DNA from: Asterias rubens
Taxonomy: Eukaryota; Echinodermata; Asteroidea; Forcipulatida; Asteriidae
DNA length: 64,000 bases
Assembly: GCF_902459465.1 (NCBI RefSeq)
Contig: NC_047071.1
Span: forward strand, 10,060,002 to 10,124,001
Reading direction: 5' to 3'
Shown here: piece after piece, positions 36,500 through 49,000 of the stretch
How positions within the stretch are numbered: position 1 is the stretch's first letter
How the letters are laid out: every line of letters starts with the position of its first letter
Notes under the pieces: model-generated
What the model saw: only the letters and a program-made list of their open reading frames with translations
Told to the model about the DNA's origin: nothing
The model's database searches: none
Program-made: the position numbers and the translations under genes

Positions 36500-36746
36500 A
36501 CTTCGCTCGGCCCCAGCGGCCAGTCTGTCCAGGAACGCTGGGATGGGCCAATCAACTTGCACAGATTGTAGCTCACGAAGTACGTCATGCTAGCAGTGTA
36601 AGTGTGATGCATGATGAGCCTGAGCAGCGCCTTGCCTTAAACCAATGAGCATGCTTAATACGTTTGCCCATCCCAGCGCCTTTGGTTAAAGTCACCTGGA
36701 AATAGAATTTGTTTTCTTTCAAACATAAGAGTATATGCTTACGAAC

Positions 36747-36752
36747 AATAAA
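36747..36752 (+). terminator. Poly(A) signal candidate for receptor form B
   Basis: AATAAA lies 248 bases after the stop codon of terminal exon B and is followed by a T-rich stretch. Confidence 0.45.
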
Positions 36753-36840
36753 ACATTTTTTTAGTAATTATTGTTTGTCACGATTTATATGTTTAAAAAA
36801 TATATAGGTTGTTTGGGGCTGACTCCGCCTACCCCTTTTG

Positions 36841-37094
36841 TGACGTCAATCGAGGCAGACTTTGCCTGCAATGCGTATAGTAAACACACGTGCAAAGGAC
36901 ATGTACGTCCAAGTCGTGAGTTGGTACATTTCAAAAAGTGTTTTTCTGCATTCAGTAGCAATACACCTGGTCGGCATTGCCGGAAAAATCTTCTTTTTTT
37001 GTAAACTTACAAACTCACGACTTGGTCCGTACATGTACTTTGCAATTATGTTTACTCTACGCATTACAGGCAAAGTCTGCCTCGATTGACGTCA
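36841..37094. mobile_element. 254-bp foldback MITE
   Basis: Arms of about 85 bases begin TGACGTCAATCGAGGCAGAC and are mirrored by GTCTGCCTCGATTGACGTCA. Both also hold ATGTACGTCC/GTACATGTAC and ACTCACGACTTGG blocks. Confidence 0.9.
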
Positions 37095-37661
37095 CGAACA
37101 GCGCCCTCTCGGGTCGGGGTCTACTCTTAAATTTGTAAATAACATAAGAACTGATTTTTTTAAAACCTTAGTTAACTGTTTATTCACATTCCACTCATCA
37201 AAACACATATATTAGTGACAAAAGCTTTATTTGGAAAAAATACCACTTCCAGGTGACTTTAAGGCAATTGGCGCTGGGGACGAGCGAATGAGTGACCTAA
37301 GGTGTTACATTAGCGCATGTTCGTTTAAATCGAACAGTGTCGACTTACTTTACGCAAAATCAGTATAGATTTGATCACATCCGCCCTAAAGTAAAGACAC
37401 CCTGATAAATACTGCTCTCATCATGTATGGTATATTAATGGACTCACGTGCACAAAATACGCGGCATCACAGCTCTCAACAAAACATAACCCTACCCCTA
37501 ACCTTACCGAAATTAAACCGAAAGTTAGTACTTGATTTTTAAATAAATAAACGAAGACAATTTTAATAAGTATCAATAAACATAAAAAGCTATTCTACTT
37601 GTTTTTTTTGGCTGTTGTATTAAAATATAAGTAAAATCTAGCTGTTTAAAGAGAACATATA

Positions 37662-37850
37662 GGGTGCGTTCGTTTAGCTTCTCGATCGTGTGCGCTCTCA
37701 AGGAGATCCTGTTGATCCCGAGGTGATCCTTGTAATCCCGATGTAATCCTGGTGATCCCGAGGTGATCCTTGTAATCCCGATGTAATCCTGGTGATCCCG
37801 AGGTGATCCTTGTAATCCCGATGTAATCCTGGTGATTCCGAGGTGATCGG
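37662..37850 (+). repeat. FB-G left end fused to a 10/40-bp minisatellite
   Basis: GGGTGCGTTCGTTTAGCTTC at 37662 is not followed by a right arm. Instead 40-base units at 37721, 37761 and 37801, each made of four related 10-mers (AGGTGATCCT, TGTAATCCCG, ATGTAATCCT, GGTGATCCCG), run to about 37850. Confidence 0.85.
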
Positions 37851-39140
37851 ATGAGCCTAGCTCAAAAACTACTCGGTTAACCTGCTTACATTTTGAGATA
37901 CATTATTGTTGTCATGTACAATGATACACCTATAGTTTGTTTTCAAGAAGCTATAAGACTTGTTAACGTGTTTTATAAGTATTGTACGTATATTTGTATT
38001 AATAGCATTGGTTAATATGAGGAGCTCAGTTTGGTGCGCTAATGTGCCCATGATCAGAAAAAGTAAACGAATACAGGTCACCGGCTTCAAACCACCGCGT
38101 TTTAGTGGAAGGTGCTTGATCAAAAAGTTTACAAAATTTAATTAGAAATCTGCATAAAAAAAGAAGAAAGTAATACCACCACTTAAATTGTAATAGATAT
38201 AGCTGTCCTTATTCGTCATAATTTGTAACTTTAACGGAATATCTCACTTGTATAAACATGCTGCAAAATACCTCGTATTATGATTGTTAATATCAATATT
38301 AATATTATATATATTTGTTTTAATTTAAATCGTTTCAGCAACAGTAACTACCTGTTTATGAACGCTTCGTAAAGTAAAACTGTTTATAGCTATTACTCCA
38401 AGTTGTTCGATACAAAATTGTGTTACGCTGCTTTGTTTAAAGGTAGTATACGGGATTGTTATAGTGCTGACAATTGTTGTAAACTATGTGTTGTTTAGGT
38501 TTTGTGTGATCAAATTTACATGAATTTAAAAACATGTGAAATTTTGCCGTGTAAGCCAGGGGACAAAGAAAAACCATGCAACATTTTCAGCGCGTAACGC
38601 ATTGCACTTTGGTGTTAGACAGCCGAAATCTATGCGTTTTGATTATAATTATTCTTTTTGTTTTCATATTAAATTTTTATTAAACATGAAAACAATCAGA
38701 GGTCACTATTGCTCAGGGATAATAATTTTTTTTATAGAATATGAATTTCAAAACCAGTCACATTTCAGACTGAAATATTGATAGACTTTTTCACCTTACC
38801 AATCCTGTATAATACCTGTAATAGTTTGAGTGTTGCCGATATTCCTCTATTTAAAATAAAGTATTATTAACAGCAATTGAGAGCGTCCACTGTGTCATAT
38901 TTTAAGAAATTTACTTTCGAATCTTTGCTTACTTTGAAAAAAAAATATATATACATCAATGCCGAGAAGCATATCATACCATCCAAAATATATTTTGAAA
39001 AATAAAAAAATAAATCATGAAAAAAAAACGAAAAAAATAAAAAAAAAACTGTGACTCTTTTACATTATTAAGAAACCCAAGATTTCCCAAACTTACAAGC
39101 ATTGTGGACATGTTTTTTGCCCATTTATTCGTCCAAGAAA
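37851..39140. other. Gene-free AT-rich spacer
   Basis: No exon was recognised. About 38420-38780 resembles family C (TTAAAGGTAGTATACGGG start and AACCATGCAACATTTTC). A run of A-rich sequence lies at 39000-39050. Confidence 0.4.
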
Positions 39141-39419
39141 GGGATAAATAAGCAGCCGCTGCGGAGGCGCGCCAGCCCCCATGAGGGTGCTCCTCCAAAT
39201 GTCTCCGTCTCTGTATTTTCCTGTCCTCCTGGAGTGTTTTCGTGGCACCCTGGCAAGAATCCCGGCGCGCCAGAGGGCCCACGAAACCAAACACAATCAG
39301 TTCAAATACTCCTGCTTCAAACCTAAGAACAGAAATGCCCAGAATGTGAAATCAATCATTATAAATATTTTAAACGTCCTTAGGGTCCCGGACCTCCAAG
39401 TCACATATATGTGTAGCTG

Positions 39420-39645
39420 TTGACATAAATATTAAAAGACTTAAGGTCTGAAACCTTTAATGTTTGATCGCAAAGCACACATGTACAACAATGGTGTTAT
39501 TTCTGTTCTTACTCTCTTGCAACTTCAATACAATGACCAATTGAGTTAAAATTTTCACATATTTGTTATTTTGTGCATAACATGTTTGGATAAATTTAGT
39601 AAAAACTCTGGTCTTTGACAATCACCAAAGTTGCCCGGTCCTGGT
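39420..39645 (-). repeat. R1 repeat, fragment
   Basis: Holds AAAGACTTAAGGTCTGAAA (a variant central hairpin), AACTTCAATACAATGACC and GTCTTTGACAATCACC in R1 order. The left part is missing. Confidence 0.65.
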
Positions 39646-40092
39646 CAGTTACAAATGGTCTTCTGTAATGATATAAAACACCTATTTAAATACTATTTTG
39701 AAGTTCGCATGGCGATGGCAGGAGATCGGACTTTGTGATTTTTTAATCGCTATCTTTATGAAGTGGATTGCGTGGTATCGCTCTGCTTAATTGACACAAA
39801 GGTACAATTAGAGTATTAAACTCTAATTGCCCCTTTTTGTCAAGTAACAATGAAATTGAACTTCAGTCAGCTGTAAAACAAACAGGCCAACTGTCGAATA
39901 GATACAGAGAGGAACAAGGAATTGGTACAAGAGTCTGGACAAAGTCTGGTATAGTAACTCAGAAAACCAAGGGCATGACCTCTAAACACAGTACAGAGGA
40001 AACACAACAACCATCATGTACATCGAGTAGGTGGGTCACATTTTAATCAAACTCTCTCGCCCATAACACGCTATACACAACTGCCATCCATC

Positions 40093-43000
40093 ATGGCGAA
40101 TAGACTGCTCTTCTTTTTCTTGGTGTATTCCGTGGCAATGTGTATGTTGCACGGCTCCGATGCAGAAAGTGATTACGCGAAGTGTAGAAAATTATTGGAC
40201 AACACTCTCTGTAACAGGGTAAGTTTTACAAATTGCTGGTACCTTCAAAATCTCAGCAGGCTGTGGCATTACATTTAATTATTTAGTATATATTTCATTG
40301 TGTTTGTTTGTATGTGTGTGTGTGTGTTTGGGGCGTTTTGGGGTTGATACTGTAATTTTACCAATTAAAAGACATGCAACAACTGTTGCTGCACCGTGCC
40401 ATATATTTATCTACATTTCAAAAAAGTCTGTGAGATTTAATGAGTAACAATGCATTTCCAAACATTAATTAATCTAGTTTATTTCCAGTAGTTTATTTAT
40501 GATTGTTAGTTATAATTTGTTGTCTTCTATTGCTTGTATGCATAGTGAGTTAAAATTGAAGTGAATTGAATTGAATTGAATTGAATTGAATTGAGACACT
40601 GAGAGAGTTGTTACACAACTTTTCTTTTATTGCCCATCGATTTTACACTTGACAACAGCAATTATTACAACACACTAAGGACTCCATATCAGATTGAAGC
40701 ATAGCGTCATTGGTTATGACGCATGGGAGATACTAATGTTACAGTTAGGGAATTTGAATGTTAGCCATCCGGGGAATCAAACATCATGAACTCGACGACA
40801 AGTAACATCATTTCGATTAAAAAGGTGACATGAAAGCATCACAGTAAGTGCATTGTACAATGTCTTACCATATTTGAAAGTTGATGTAAAATAGGCGTAC
40901 GAGAGTACTGCGTATTGCCACCTCATGAATGAAAAGTATTTGTACGTACAAGCTACGTCATTTTTTAAATATGTTTTTTTGCTTTTTAGCACATTCATTC
41001 ATGCATCCAGTCAGTCGATGCCGAGCATCGGATGATGGCCCCAAAAACACATTGCTGTATACGCAGCTCCTCCCGTCTCAGGCCAGAGTCCCGGCTCAAG
41101 GTGTTGACCCTGGTGCGGGCTTGTCCCAATCTTCGCCAACTCTTACAATTTCCAAAGTCCCCCAATTTGGTTCAAGTTCCTCTCCAGTCGATGTTTCTTT
41201 GTTCAAAACCAGAACTTTGTTTTATGTGTGTAAAAGGGAAAAGTGAAATCACACACAAAGCCCTTTACCATACAGGCCATGAGATGAGACTATAGTGCTA
41301 CCACGGAAAAACATTATGATGTTATACATGTGCACCAATTAGAGATTATATACAGCCCCAATAAGTAATCGTTTGAACGCATTTTGGGACTTTCTAATAA
41401 GATCATATCCCCGTGCAACAGTGTTTTCCAGAAAGCAAATACGTCAGACTCACACGCCAACGATACCAGTTCGCCGATGATGGGAAAAATGACAGCGTGA
41501 CGTCATCCACGACTGCAAAGGAGCTAACTCGGATCGCATCTCTCGTCCAATCAAGACTCGTCCGGGGAGCATGCGCAACAGAGGATGCCTATTCGCGAAT
41601 GGGCTTACATGATGAGGATGATGAACATCCCTCGATGTTCATTGAGGAGGTTTACGAGTTATACGGAGTCGATGGTTTCATGAATACCAGTGGTAAATAT
41701 GAAATCCATTTCAAAAGCCGCCATCACACGTAGTAACAACAAGATAAGACAAGATAAGGCATTCACTGTGCACATCTAGGTGAATGTTCAGTGACTGTCA
41801 TTTCATGACCGTCACTAGACAAGCAATGGCCCATGCATCACCTGCGCAATTTGTTCGGATAGGGCCATCTGTAAAACAAAAATCAAAACTGTACGAGAAC
41901 AGGACTGCCATTACACACAATAAATATAAAAGTAAACTTCGGTTTACTTTGGGTAATTACTCCACAAGTTAATTACCTTAACAACTGAGGTGATGAAGAG
42001 CATTGAAGAGTTGTTGATATTATACAACATTGTTAGAAACAACCCCCTTTGAAGTAATGTAGTTTTAGAGAAAGAGCTCATACTTAAATTTCTCAGGCAT
42101 CTATAAAACCACAATTCTTTGCCAAAAAGGTTGGGGTTTTTCTTTCATGTTTATTTCCTTGCACACCAAAGGCCCAAGTTTAACAGGATTGTTAATTTAT
42201 GTTTAATATGCTGGAATCACCTAGTAACTTGGAGACTTACCAACCCTCTGCCTTAACGGCGAAATGTCAGAACCATTTGAAACTGAATTGAACATGATGA
42301 ACTAATTGCCTAAAATTCAGTGGCATATGAGCTGGGAAACTAATACAAAATGTACCACAAACATTTAAACTTTTCAAACTTGCTCCCTATTCACAAGTGA
42401 CTTTAAGTGACCTGCCCACCGATACACTTTTAAAAGTACACGAAAACAAAGATCACTCGGTGGAAACTACAAGGTTCTGAACTTAATTACTCTTTCAATA
42501 AAAGTATTGTACACAAGCAAACCTTGATAAATTGATTAACTAACCGAACCTGAAGAATTTCTGAAGGGGCAACTTGTACAGGTCAAGTAGGTGTTAAGTG
42601 TACGACAAGGGGTAAGTGTCGAGTGCACAACTGTCCAGTCTGCGTGACAGTCCGTGTGCATTATTTTGAAACCGTGCGCATTAATTTGATTATAGACTGA
42701 TGAATGATTGCGCGCACACGTGGACCGTGTCTGCTCACGAACAAAAGTGTGCATTATAACCTGGAAAACTTTTTGTTCGCACTTTTACTGTTCTTAAATA
42801 ATGTTATGGGACTCCTCCTCCGTCCCAACTGGCGATCGTCAATGTTAAAGGGTTTAGATACATTTTGCGACACAAAACACAATGTCCAAGGATTTACGTT
42901 CAACTTCCCGTAAGATATTACTTGCCGAGCGAGGTGCAGTAATTTTTGAAAAATTAGTAAAACAATGTCACGAAAGTAATTGTTGTTACAGAAAACGAAA

Positions 43001-46000
43001 ATTATGTTAGCGTGTAGGCCTACTACACAACGTATTTACCGTATTTAAGTACTAATACTGGTAAATACGATATACCTGAGACGAAAATTATTTTCGTGAC
43101 AGTATTCATTTCCCCAAAACTGCTGAAAACTATACAGGACCCCTGAAAGTAGTATTTCAAGAAAAGCTTTCTACCATTATCATCTTTAAACCGTTTTACA
43201 ATAAATGTGATCTGGTGGACATTGTGTTTTGTGTCGTACAAAAAGTACAGAAACCCTTTAAAGGCAATTCACTATTAGCATTAAAAACCTTACTGGGTTT
43301 GGAGTAATGGGGAGAGGTTGATATATAGTATAAAACATTGTGAGAAACGGCTCCCTCTGAGGTGACGCAGTTCCGAGAAAGAAGTTATTTTCCGAATTTG
43401 ATTTCGATACCTCAACATAATTTAGAAGTTGAGGTTTCGAAATCAAGCATCTGCAAGTACACACCTTCGTCTGACAAGGTGTTTTATCTTGCATTATTAT
43501 CTCGCAACTTCGACGGCCAATTAAGCTCAAATTTTCACAGGTTTGTTATTTTTATGCTTATGTTGAGATACACCAAGTGAGAAGACTGTTTTTTTTTTTA
43601 ATTACCGATAATGTCCCGGGTCTTTAACTTCAAATCTCACAAAACGCTATAAACTCTGGCAATGGTTGGGTCGGCCTTTAGGTTATATTAGTCAGGATCA
43701 AGAGTGCACTGTTAGAAGTCAACAATCAAACTGATTCGGTTGAAGCGTAAAGTACTAAGTACTGAGGGGAAAAATTGCTGTGTTCAAAATTGTTAATGTG
43801 AAGAAATTGACGTATTTGGCAGCGTATGACCTAATGATCTTTGCCGAAACTGGCGATGTTTATTTCAACGATTGTAAAATAGACATGTGATACAAAGATC
43901 ACCGGTGCCAGTCAAGTGAGGCCAATTTGACGAAACTGCCGACGCACATAAGTCAGGCAAGCACAAAGCAATTACCAACATGCTTACCAAAAGGTACTGT
44001 TCAACGCTGTACTGACTCGACTGTTACATTATGTTGTTTTCTTCTCAGCTATACTCAGTAATTTTTTTTAATAAAACTGGCAAGTCGACTGACTGAACAA
44101 ATTAGCCACGTAGGGGGGGGGGGGGGGGGGCGGTGTGGGGGGGGGGGGCACATGCTGACGCATATCGGGCATGACAAAGGTACAGGCTCTGCGAGGTTCC
44201 CCTTCGTTAAACTGAATTTTCTACTCCTGAGCAGGATTTGAGCATCTGCTAAAAGATCTCGATATTGGAAAAGAAGCATCGGCAAAAACATCCGATGTCA
44301 AAGAAGATATGGGACTCTTAAATCAATTAAGGAAACATATTGAAGGTGAAAAACAAGAAGAAGTAAGAGGTGAATCCACAGAGAGACATGTACCTAACCC
44401 AGGTGATGAAACAGTTGGCAAGGTAAGCTTAATATTTAAGAGTATTAAGGAAAACAAAATCATTGTGTACGTTTTTTTTTTTCAAAGGCACTGGTGTAGA
44501 ATTCACAAAGATGGTCAAAACTTTACCACTAGTCCAAGAATTTATTAAAAATTCCAGGCAAGTCCTAAATTATTTACTCATCCTAACTCGAGATAAGACT
44601 TACTCTAACTCGTTGTAAGATCCAAGCCTTAACATGTATAGTAACACAGACCAGTATTCTCACTAGCTGTAGCCTATGCATGACATAACAAATATGTTAC
44701 AATTTGGGCTCAATTATTAAGTAGGATTTGAAACTTTGCATGGTGTAAATAAGATATAGAAAAGTTTGCGGTAACACCATGTAATAACAATCTCTAAATG
44801 AGCTGGGGTGGTTCTGAAAAGAACCGTTGGATTAACTCGACGTTTCGGTCAGTATGCTCTGATCGTCTTCTGGAGAATGCTGGACTCTGATGCTGCATGC
44901 TGCTTAAGTACTGGGCGGCGGATCAATTATTGGTCTTTGCAAGAAAGAAACGAAAGAAAAATACCCTTGTTGCACAAAATATGTGTGGAATAGATAACTA
45001 AGAAATTGATCTCTTTGTCACAGACTATACGTTACTTAGGAAGCCATTTTTCTCATTGTTTTATACTGCCAACAGATATTCGTTGCTTGTTACCAAGTAT
45101 TTGTTATGAAAATTCATATTTTGAGTTTTTACCAAACGTGTCCATTCTCTTCAATACTGATGAGGTAACCCATTTGGCTGCTGATACAGATCAAATTTCA
45201 TAATCCCTAATCTTTCAAAATGTCAGAGAATTGCAGTGATTTTCCCGTGTCCATGCATTTCTAAACAGTGTTATTCGGGCAGTAGTCTTCTGAGACTATT
45301 CAACCTTACTGCGGGTATTCCACGAGACAGATTTGGTAAAATCTGCCCATCTCTTGTCGAGCAAATCACCCACAGTTGCAAGCCAGCAGAAACCACCCAC
45401 GACCAACTCGACCCTGAAAGTAAGTCAGTCAAATAAGGGTGAAAGGGAGTATTTAGATTATGAATAACTTTGCAGTGAGGGCCACTGGTGTCACACTCAA
45501 CATGTCATGCGTCGTAAGAGCAAAATATGGGAAAGTTTCTAACACAAGGGCACAAGTTCCGCGACCGGGACTCGAACCCACACTTGAAGATCATAAACAC
45601 AAGAGCTCGAGTTCGGTGCTCTTATATCGCTCGGTCACAACACCCGGCAGCCGATTTCACGAAACTTGACGCAACTGCGTAAGTTCATCACTTGCGCAAC
45701 GTTTATGGAGACGTTTATGGAGCAACTTGCGCCATAAACGTTGCGCAAGTGGACTTACACAGTTGCGTTAAGTTTCGTGAAATCGGCTGCTTCTTTAAGG
45801 AAAGTTTATTGCTCTCTTACAAAGTTTCTCTTGGTCCTCTACAGTGTACGGATGGGCAACCCTTGCAGTGGTTACCATCACAGCACTATCCATGCTAGCT
45901 ATGGTTGCTGTACCAACCTCGGGTTCTCGGTTCTACGCCACGGTAATGCAGCTCTTCGTTTCTTTGGCCGTCAGCTCACTGTCCGGGGATGCCCTGTTGC

Positions 46001-49000
46001 ATCTCCTTCCAGAGGTAAAAATTTCTGCTTAAAGTTAAAAAACTGCCAGTTAGCAACTTGCCAACATCATTGTTTCATCACTGATATACGTATTAAATAG
46101 TTTAGATCTCATTTTCCCCCGACTTCTAAAAGAAACGCTTGATTAGCCAGAGCAAGGTCGATTATCCGCTAGATTTTTTTTTTATAATAGACAGGTCCGC
46201 TGTCTGTACACACAAACGTGGTTAGTTTGTTGTAAACTTGGGAAAGTACTGAGTAAGTAGTGCTAACACAAATCGGTGTTAGGATAAAACCAAAAAACTA
46301 TTAATTTTATCCCCGATACAAATTTTACATCACCAAGTGAGATAGTTGTTCATTCAAAGGGGCACAGTACACGGGGTTCTCACAAAAGTGGTAAAATATT
46401 TTGTTTCATTAGCTTCGTTTATTGTATCCTAAAGAAGTATGCTACGATCTCATTCAAGTTACTGTACATTGGTTCCCTATTAATCAGAACCGTCAATCTC
46501 CCACAAACTTAAAGGAACACGTTGCCTTGGATCGGACGAGTTGGTCGATAAAAGGCGTTTGCAACAGTTTGTTATAAAATGCATATGATTGGAAAGATGT
46601 TGTAAACGTAGAATACAATGATCTACACAAATATGCCTCGAAATTGCGTGGTTTTCCTTTAACATCGTCGACTAACACCATCGGCCATGTATGGGAGTGA
46701 ATTGTTTGACTTCCATAAATTGCTCATGGTTCGATGTATATTGATGGATTATTTTTTTGTATTTTTAATATTTCTCTTTTATGGGTTTAGGCCCTATATA
46801 GTATATCTAGGTCTGTTGTTTCTAACGTTTTGTTGGTTATTATTCGGTTTAATAGTATTTTGCCTCTATGATTTTAATTGGTCTTGTTTCTGTTTAGCCT
46901 TTCAGTTTTTATTGTTAGGCGCATAGAGGAATGTTTATTCATTATGCGCCTTATAAATGCTGTTTATTATTATCACTATTATTATTATGAATGCCATAAA
47001 TGGCCGACCGTGTTTCATCGCGACGTAAAAGGGAAACCGTGCAGTTCCGAGGCATGTTTGTGTGGATCATTATATGCTACTTTTAAATTATCTATCTTAC
47101 TATTTGAATTTAATAACAAACGGTAACAAATGCTTTTCGCTCACCAACTCGACCGATCCAAGGCAACGTATTCCTTTAAAGCATTTTTAACTCTTGGTGG
47201 TTTTCCAAACTCTCGCAGGCTCTAGGTATCCACGGACTCCCGAAAGAAGAAGGAGAACCCAACCAGATCCTTGTGATTCTAACAGTAGTCATAGCTATCT
47301 ACATCTTCTTTGTCTTCGAGCGAGTAATGTCTTTGTGTCTACGCGGGAAACCGTTAGGGCATGGGCACGTACATTCACGACCAAGGCGGGAGGTGAGACA
47401 ATCATGAACTATTCTCAGCCTAAAACCTAGTTCATACTTCGTGAGTATGCTTATGCGATACGAATTTTGATGTCACAAATTCGCAACGAATAATTTGCAA
47501 TATTGTTTTCAACTCATGCGAAACATTTGCAGCGAAAAGCGCTAGAAAAGCGAAGTTAATCAGTGTGCTATAGCAAAGAACCCAAACAAAGAGAAGATGA
47601 AGAAGGAAGTTTTACTCATAGATATGGAAGAAGTTATTCCAGGGAAAAACCACGCAGTCGGGTCACGGGGACTGAAAACCCAATCGAAGTTGTGCCCCAG
47701 ACTCGATTCGAACTAGGTCATAATGAAGGTGAAAGTCAAGGAAAGACAACACTTAACCAACCCGACACCCAGTTTGGAATATTTATATAACATAACAACA
47801 TTTTAACTAATTCTTCCACAGACTTTTGTAGGTGAGGACGAGTTTGGAGTACGCTCGGCTGTGCATCAGGTAGCCGCTAATGACGAAGTCAAGTTGAAAG
47901 ATAAAAGCGAAGAGGATAGAAACGAGGTTAAACATAAGATAGGTGTAAGTGCCAACGACTGTTTGCGTTCGTTTTAACAAGTATTCATTTGGCTAAGTGT
48001 AGGCTTACCTAAACATCATCCTCTATGTTCTAAAAAGAGCATGAGGAGGGAGTTTTCATATAAAAAGAAACAAATAGGCAGACCGTCAACACTAGCTTTG
48101 TTGGTTAGGCGCCAATGTCAGATGCAATTGTGTCCGCCATGCAATACTGTCCGCCCCGGACACTTTTGCATATGCAATCGTGTCCGGGGCTTTGCAAAAA
48201 AAAACGTCCGGCGGACATGTATACAGGTATGTGCGCGCGTAGCGATCGTGCATGCACTGAACCTACGTATGCTGCATGAATATTCACGTATTTTATGAAT
48301 TCAGCGAATACCCAACGGCTGAACATTCCCATGTCATTCATGACATGCACTTAGCTTGGGCGTTCAAATACTGCAAGAACGGTTTTGCACGGGGCGGACA
48401 CAACTGCATATGCAAATGTGTCCGGGCGGACACAATTGCATTATGCAGCAGCGTCCGGGCGGACACGATTGCATATGCAAAACCCTTCTCCGGGTAGTTT
48501 TGCATAGAGGACATAATTGCATGCGACACCGGCATGTCAGGGCAAGATACATCATCAGTGGTACTATAGAGTGCATGGATGTTAACCCAGAGGTTTGCTG
48601 GTTCAATTCACGTCATTTGCCCTTTGTTCGACCCAACTTTTAATAAAAACGGCAGTTTATAAGTTGTTTTCCCCCATTTGCAATTTAATTCCCATATTTC
48701 TAACGAAACAGTGAAACCCGACAATTCTTTGTTGCAGGAACTTAACGGCGACCAGATTCAAAAAGCAGACGACTCTGAGCAGGCCCCCAAAAACACCATA
48801 TTCGGTAAGAAAACCATAGGTTGATCAACATAACCGGTAGGAACAAGATATTCGGTAGAAAACTATATGATATCGGAAAATACCAACGGTAAAAAATACC
48901 ATAACGGTAAGACCATTCTATTCACTTAGAAAACCATTCGGTAAGAATATCATACTCAGTAAACAAGATCATAATCGGAAGAATACCATATCCGGTAGAG

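Noticed and set aside
40990-41246. Possible transporter exon between exons 1 and 2 (open frame after a TTTTTAG).
   Set aside because: Exon 1 joins exon 2 directly at phase 0 and gives a consistent protein; no good donor or family match was seen in the segment.
44766-44935. Hammerhead ribozyme in the retroelement-like end.
   Set aside because: The CTGATGA and GAAA core elements were not found in the required order.
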